A stretch of 37,224 bases of DNA from NCBI GenBank assembly GCA_964630455.1, contig CAZVVA010000007.1, forward strand, positions 1 through 37,224, written 5' to 3'. Origin of the DNA: JAUWMI01 sp964630455 (GTDB taxonomy: Bacteria > Sumerlaeota > Sumerlaeia > MWCT01 > JAUWMI01). A program made the translations under genes and the position numbers. Below the pieces are notes generated by a model that was given only the letters and a program-made list of their open reading frames with translations, searched no databases and had not been told where the DNA came from. Every line of letters begins with the position of its first letter. Position 1 is the first letter of the stretch. This document shows positions 34,569-37,224 of the stretch, piece by piece.

Positions 34569-34955
34569 ATGAAACTGAGCGAGTATTTCGAGAACACTGC
34601 GGGTCTCGCTGTTTTGGCCACCGCAGATGCGCAAGGTAAGGTAGATGTCGCCATCTACGCACGCCCCCATTTTATTGATGAAGAGACCTGCGCGTTTATT
34701 ATGGCAGACCGTCTAACTCATAAGAACCTCCAGTCAAATCCTCACGCAGCCTATCTCTTCGTGGAATCGAAAAAACACTACGTAGGCAAGCGACTTTTTC
34801 TCACTAAAAGTAAGGAGGAGAAAGATAGCCCACTCATTGATAGGCTACGCAGGAAAAAGTATCCTGTTGGTTGTGAGGAAGAGAATAAAGAGGCAAGATT
34901 TCTCGTCTATTTTCACGTGGATCAGGTGCTGCCACTAATCGGCACGAAGGAATAA
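34569..34955 (+). CDS. Pyridoxamine 5'-phosphate oxidase-fold (PPOX) protein
   Basis: A 128-residue flavin-reductase-like split-barrel protein. It starts MKLSEYFENTAGLAVLATADAQ, then DVAIYARPHF and FIMADRLTHKNLQSNPHAAYLF, the usual PPOX pattern for an FMN or heme-type cofactor site. It is too short and lacks the C-terminal part of true PdxH, so vitamin B6 synthesis is unlikely. Members of this group often bind FMN, F420 or heme. ATG at 34569 follows AGAGGTG by a few bases. It is in the same direction as tspO, 165 nt downstream, and may be a separate unit. The exact substrate is unknown. Confidence 0.85.
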   Translation: MKLSEYFENTAGLAVLATADAQGKVDVAIYARPHFIDEETCAFIMADRLTHKNLQSNPHAAYLFVESKKHYVGKRLFLTKSKEEKDSPLIDRLRRKKYPVGCEEENKEARFLVYFHVDQVLPLIGTKE

Positions 34956-35169
34956 TCTTCAAAGCCTGATACACTCTTACAATGCAAGAATATGAAGAGC
35001 CTTATCACCAACGGCAAAGGATACTATTCTAATAGAGCAGAAGATTCGCTCAAGATGGCCCGTGATGGAGCGAATACTTGCTGGATTATCCACAAGAAAG
35101 AGAAAGTAGTCTGGCCCTATCGGCCATTCTTTTCAATTCCTTGTGGAGACCATTTCTGCACCAGATCTT

Positions 35170-36378
35170 TCACTTGTACAACGACCAGAACTCCACAGAG
35201 ACAGACGTCCTCGGTTCTATGGACCAGCCTATGTCAATCAGAAGTTCCACGCACAGGTCCAGCTCGTGGATAACTCCGTTATACGAAGGCTCCATGAGCT
35301 GATGCGGGTAGCATTCATTCGAGAAATGGCTGACTGAAGAGGGTGGTTGATAGGGATTCGGGGCGTACATCATGACCTGTTCCGATGTTGAATGAAGACC
35401 CGTACTCAGCACCCAAGAGGCCTCATTCACGGTATCTCCTATCCACACCAGGTCATCAGTATCGATAGAGGAGGCTGCCCGTTCCGAATCTGTCATCTCT
35501 GACCAGTTCTTGCCTGCGCTTACATCTCTTAAAAAGCGCATGAAGATGTCGTCATATCCCTGGTATCGCTCACCGCTTTCCGAGACTAGCTTCATGAAGC
35601 CCAGCCCATGACAAATCTCGTGCAGGGAGATCGTCAGGCAATCCACGCTAGTCGGTGGGCAATTGCCATCCAGTCCGTAGTACCAGCTGAGTCCAGGAAT
35701 ACAGCCCTCATCAAGACTGGCATTGAACCATATCTGCATATCGGAGTAGGCGGGGGACAGGTCAGTTTCCGCCAGGGCATTTGCATGAGACTGGAGGTAC
35801 CAGGTGTTCGGTCTTGGAGCGCCACTGAAGTCTTTGTGAAAGCTTGTCACCAACGTCCCGGCCCCGTAAGCTCCCCCTTCCTCGCACGGCAGGGGAATGA
35901 ACCCGGTTTCGATTACAATCGGGACACTGCTGTTAAGGCGTTCAGCCCAAATTTCTGTGGCCCTGAGCAGAACATTCATCCTCTGCTGACCGAGAGTTGT
36001 TCCGGTGTTCCCTCCCACCGGCGAAACTGGTGTGTTGTCGTTGAAGCCTGTCCCTGGATCGTCAAGATTCAAGATGGAAATCGTACAGCCCGCGCCAGTG
36101 GTGGCCATTGAGGTACTCTTCCGCGTCGGCTTCTGGCTTAATGCCATTGAAACGGTCCCGCCCGTAGGGCCCCGTGTTTCGACGATCTTTTGTTCTTTGT
36201 CCAACCACCACTCCAGTCCAGTTGACTCGAGTGGTTCGACTCCGGGTGGAGGACTGCCCACGATCCTCCCTTCCTCGTCCACGTAGAAAACCGAAGCATC
36301 CGAGGCCTTCGGAAATAGAATGAGGACTGCCAGACAGAAAAGCAGAACGGAAAACTTGTAAGCTCTTTTATGAATCAT
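35170..36378 (-). CDS. Secreted zinc metalloprotease of unknown family
   Basis: A 402-residue exported protein. The signal peptide runs MIHKRAYKFSVLLFCLAVLILFP with likely cleavage near ASDAS. The zinc motif is SLHEICHGLGF (His253, Glu254, His257). At the third metzincin ligand position (HExxHxxGxxH) there is Lys263 instead of His, so the third ligand may be His351 in SVSHFSN or another residue. A Met-turn-like LMEP and a DIGW end, as in several bacterial matrixin-like proteins, support a gluzincin/metzincin-like peptidase. Ten Cys residues lie in the mature part, suggesting disulfides. ATG at 36378 is chosen because AAGGAGG lies 5 nt upstream; the frame is open to 36498. No Pro-Thr linker or anchor is seen. 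Likely role: extracellular protein digestion. Confidence 0.82.
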   Translation of the reverse strand: MIHKRAYKFSVLLFCLAVLILFPKASDASVFYVDEEGRIVGSPPPGVEPLESTGLEWWLDKEQKIVETRGPTGGTVSMALSQKPTRKSTSMATTGAGCTISILNLDDPGTGFNDNTPVSPVGGNTGTTLGQQRMNVLLRATEIWAERLNSSVPIVIETGFIPLPCEEGGAYGAGTLVTSFHKDFSGAPRPNTWYLQSHANALAETDLSPAYSDMQIWFNASLDEGCIPGLSWYYGLDGNCPPTSVDCLTISLHEICHGLGFMKLVSESGERYQGYDDIFMRFLRDVSAGKNWSEMTDSERAASSIDTDDLVWIGDTVNEASWVLSTGLHSTSEQVMMYAPNPYQPPSSVSHFSNECYPHQLMEPSYNGVIHELDLCVELLIDIGWSIEPRTSVSVEFWSLYK

Positions 36379-37061
36379 GTTTGCCTCCTTGTTTCGCTCA
36401 CACGCCAATCTCTTCAAGTGTCGCCCACATGTTACACTCATGCTCCCGGAGAGCAGTTTGCATATCCCCGGGAGACTGATCGAGGTGCAGGGCTTCAACC
36501 ACGACTACCCTTCAGCCTCTTGATCTACCCTGTTTCCTCTCGTATATTCACCAGTGTATACGGATTTTCTCAGTTTGGCCCAACGCTGCGCATCAAGGTA
36601 AACATCTAGCCCTGTCTCTTGATTTATACGCATAATAGACAAAAAAGTTCCGCTTATTTTCTTTTTTTTTCCATTTGATCTCCAAATGGGCACCTGATTT
36701 ATCCACAGCCGCGACATTTGAACACTTTAGCCCACCATTTCGGTGAAGGATTAACTTATCCGATGAGACATAATCAACTTAGCGGCTCACGATCAGCTGA
36801 AGTCCCCCCACATCCTCGACCGAGCAGTAATCGAGAGGCTGGAGCCCCAACTTTGCCCTGATTGTCCCAATGTTATTCTTTTGGGAATGCGATGACGCGG
36901 CCTTAACATTGGATGAATGAGTTTATCGACTTTGACCAGGATTGCTCTACTGTAAAGCCAAGGTGCGTTTTTTCTTGATTCCTGCAATGAAATTTTGATA
37001 TTGTTGCTTTGTTTTTGCAGTGGTGTATGAACATAATTATAAGAATCCTTTGGAACTAAGC
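36379..37061. other. Gene-free AT-rich region before tRNA-Tyr
   Basis: No gene is supported in these 683 bases. A small hairpin CCATTTG/CAAATGG (36671-36689) follows a T-run on the plus strand, which is the wrong order for a terminator of a plus-strand transcript. One DnaA-box-like TTATCCACA is at 36699-36707. The tRNA promoter is at 37015-37043. Confidence 0.6.
37015..37043 (+). promoter_or_regulatory. Sigma70-type promoter of tRNA-Tyr
   Basis: TTGCAG (37015-37020), exactly 17 nt, then TATAAG (37038-37043). The transcript would start about 10 nt before the tRNA. Confidence 0.65.
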
Positions 37062-37147
37062 GGAGGGGTTCCCGAGTGGCTAAAGGGAACAGACTGTAAA
37101 TCTGTCGCCGGACGGCTTCGGAGGTTCGAATCCTCCCCCCTCCACCA
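37062..37147 (+). tRNA. tRNA-Tyr (anticodon GTA)
   Basis: A class II tRNA of 86 nt including CCA. Acceptor GGAGGGG/CCCCTCC, anticodon loop CTGTAAA with GTA, a long variable arm (GCCGGACGGC region), T-loop TTCGAAT, discriminator A and encoded CCA. The long arm together with GTA identifies it as tyrosine. Confidence 0.95.
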
Positions 37148-37169
37148 TTCTTTTCCCTCTGCCTTTTCT

Positions 37170-37224
37170 TTAGAACACCCGATAAAAAGAACTATCAAAC
37201 CACGACGACACGACGCGAATGCAC
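37170..37224 (-). repeat. Dispersed repeat, inverted copy of 23301-23355
   Basis: The reverse complement of these last 55 bases matches 23301-23355 with about five differences, sharing the core CGTCGTGTCGTCGTGGTTTG followed by ATAGTTCTTTTT. The element continues beyond the window. It starts about 22 nt after the tRNA-Tyr gene, a common landing place for mobile repeats. Confidence 0.85.

Noticed and set aside
34992..35337. Short plus-strand frames between the PPOX and metalloprotease genes
   Set aside because: They overlap the 3' end of the metalloprotease on the other strand, and the protein sequences look random.
36671..36689. Hairpin CCATTTG/CAAATGG as a terminator
   Set aside because: The T-run precedes the hairpin on the plus strand, and on the minus strand the hairpin is followed by A, so neither transcript would have a U-tract.
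35088..36707. Two perfect DnaA-box-like TTATCCACA sites (35088-35096 and 36699-36707) as an origin
   Set aside because: They are only two, 1.6 kb apart, without clustering, a DNA-unwinding element or dnaA/dnaN neighbours.

Overview
This 37.2 kb window looks like a piece of a bacterial chromosome from an uncultured, probably diderm lineage. Genes on both strands are separated by short gaps. Clear Shine-Dalgarno sequences and sigma70-type promoters are present. Secreted proteins carry Pro-Thr linkers, there is a type IV/II-type prepilin with an RG/FTLIE processing site, a lipoprotein PBP4, an Hsp70 of the short-NBD type, and many small dispersed palindromes. That mix fits candidate phyla around the PVC/FCB border (Sumerlaeota, Omnitrophota or Hydrogenedentota-like). 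This placement is an inference from style, not a phylogenetic result.

Layout. 1-3863 is the 3' part of a large FG-GAP beta-propeller surface protein, with an in-frame TAG at its extreme 5' edge. 4236-5750 is a lipoprotein PBP4 (dacB). 6272-10773 (minus strand) holds radC, a MATE exporter and xylulokinase; the RadC carries an endonuclease III-like N-terminal half. 11095-15758 (plus strand) holds an ion-transporter-superfamily permease, panC, a NapA-like cation/proton antiporter and a VHZ-like phosphatase. 16020-24333 (minus strand) holds anmK, a TIM-barrel glycosidase-like protein, a zinc-ribbon protein with a signal-peptidase fold but no catalytic dyad, a DUF2997-like small protein, two sugar ABC permeases without ATPase or binding protein, a PHP phosphoesterase and a VanY-type peptidase. 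A prepilin and a MEMO1-family protein follow on the same strand. 26555-33047 (plus strand) holds a dus gene and then a four-gene Hsp70 cluster: J-like/TPR, GrpE-like, DnaK-like, zinc-ribbon/TPR membrane protein. 33217-37224 holds tRNA-Thr(TGT), a truncated class II photolyase, TspO, a PPOX-fold protein, a secreted zinc metalloprotease, tRNA-Tyr(GTA) and a dispersed repeat cut by the window end.

The most interesting system is the Hsp70 cluster. The J-like domain has DPE where HPD is expected. The DnaK-like protein keeps its ATPase motifs but has a rewritten interdomain linker preceded by an insertion. The last gene, probably in the same operon, is a membrane protein with cytoplasmic zinc-ribbon and TPR modules. 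Together they look like a dedicated chaperone pathway that does not use the classical J-protein coupling. Other leads are the HhH-GPD/RadC fusion, the apparently inactive signal-peptidase fold, the same N-terminal zinc-ribbon type on two unrelated membrane proteins, and a family of 28-34 nt palindromes in five intergenic gaps.

Cell-wall turnover is a recurring theme (PBP4, AnmK, VanY), but these genes are scattered and not one operon. Most gaps over 300 bases hold palindromic repeats or promoters rather than genes.
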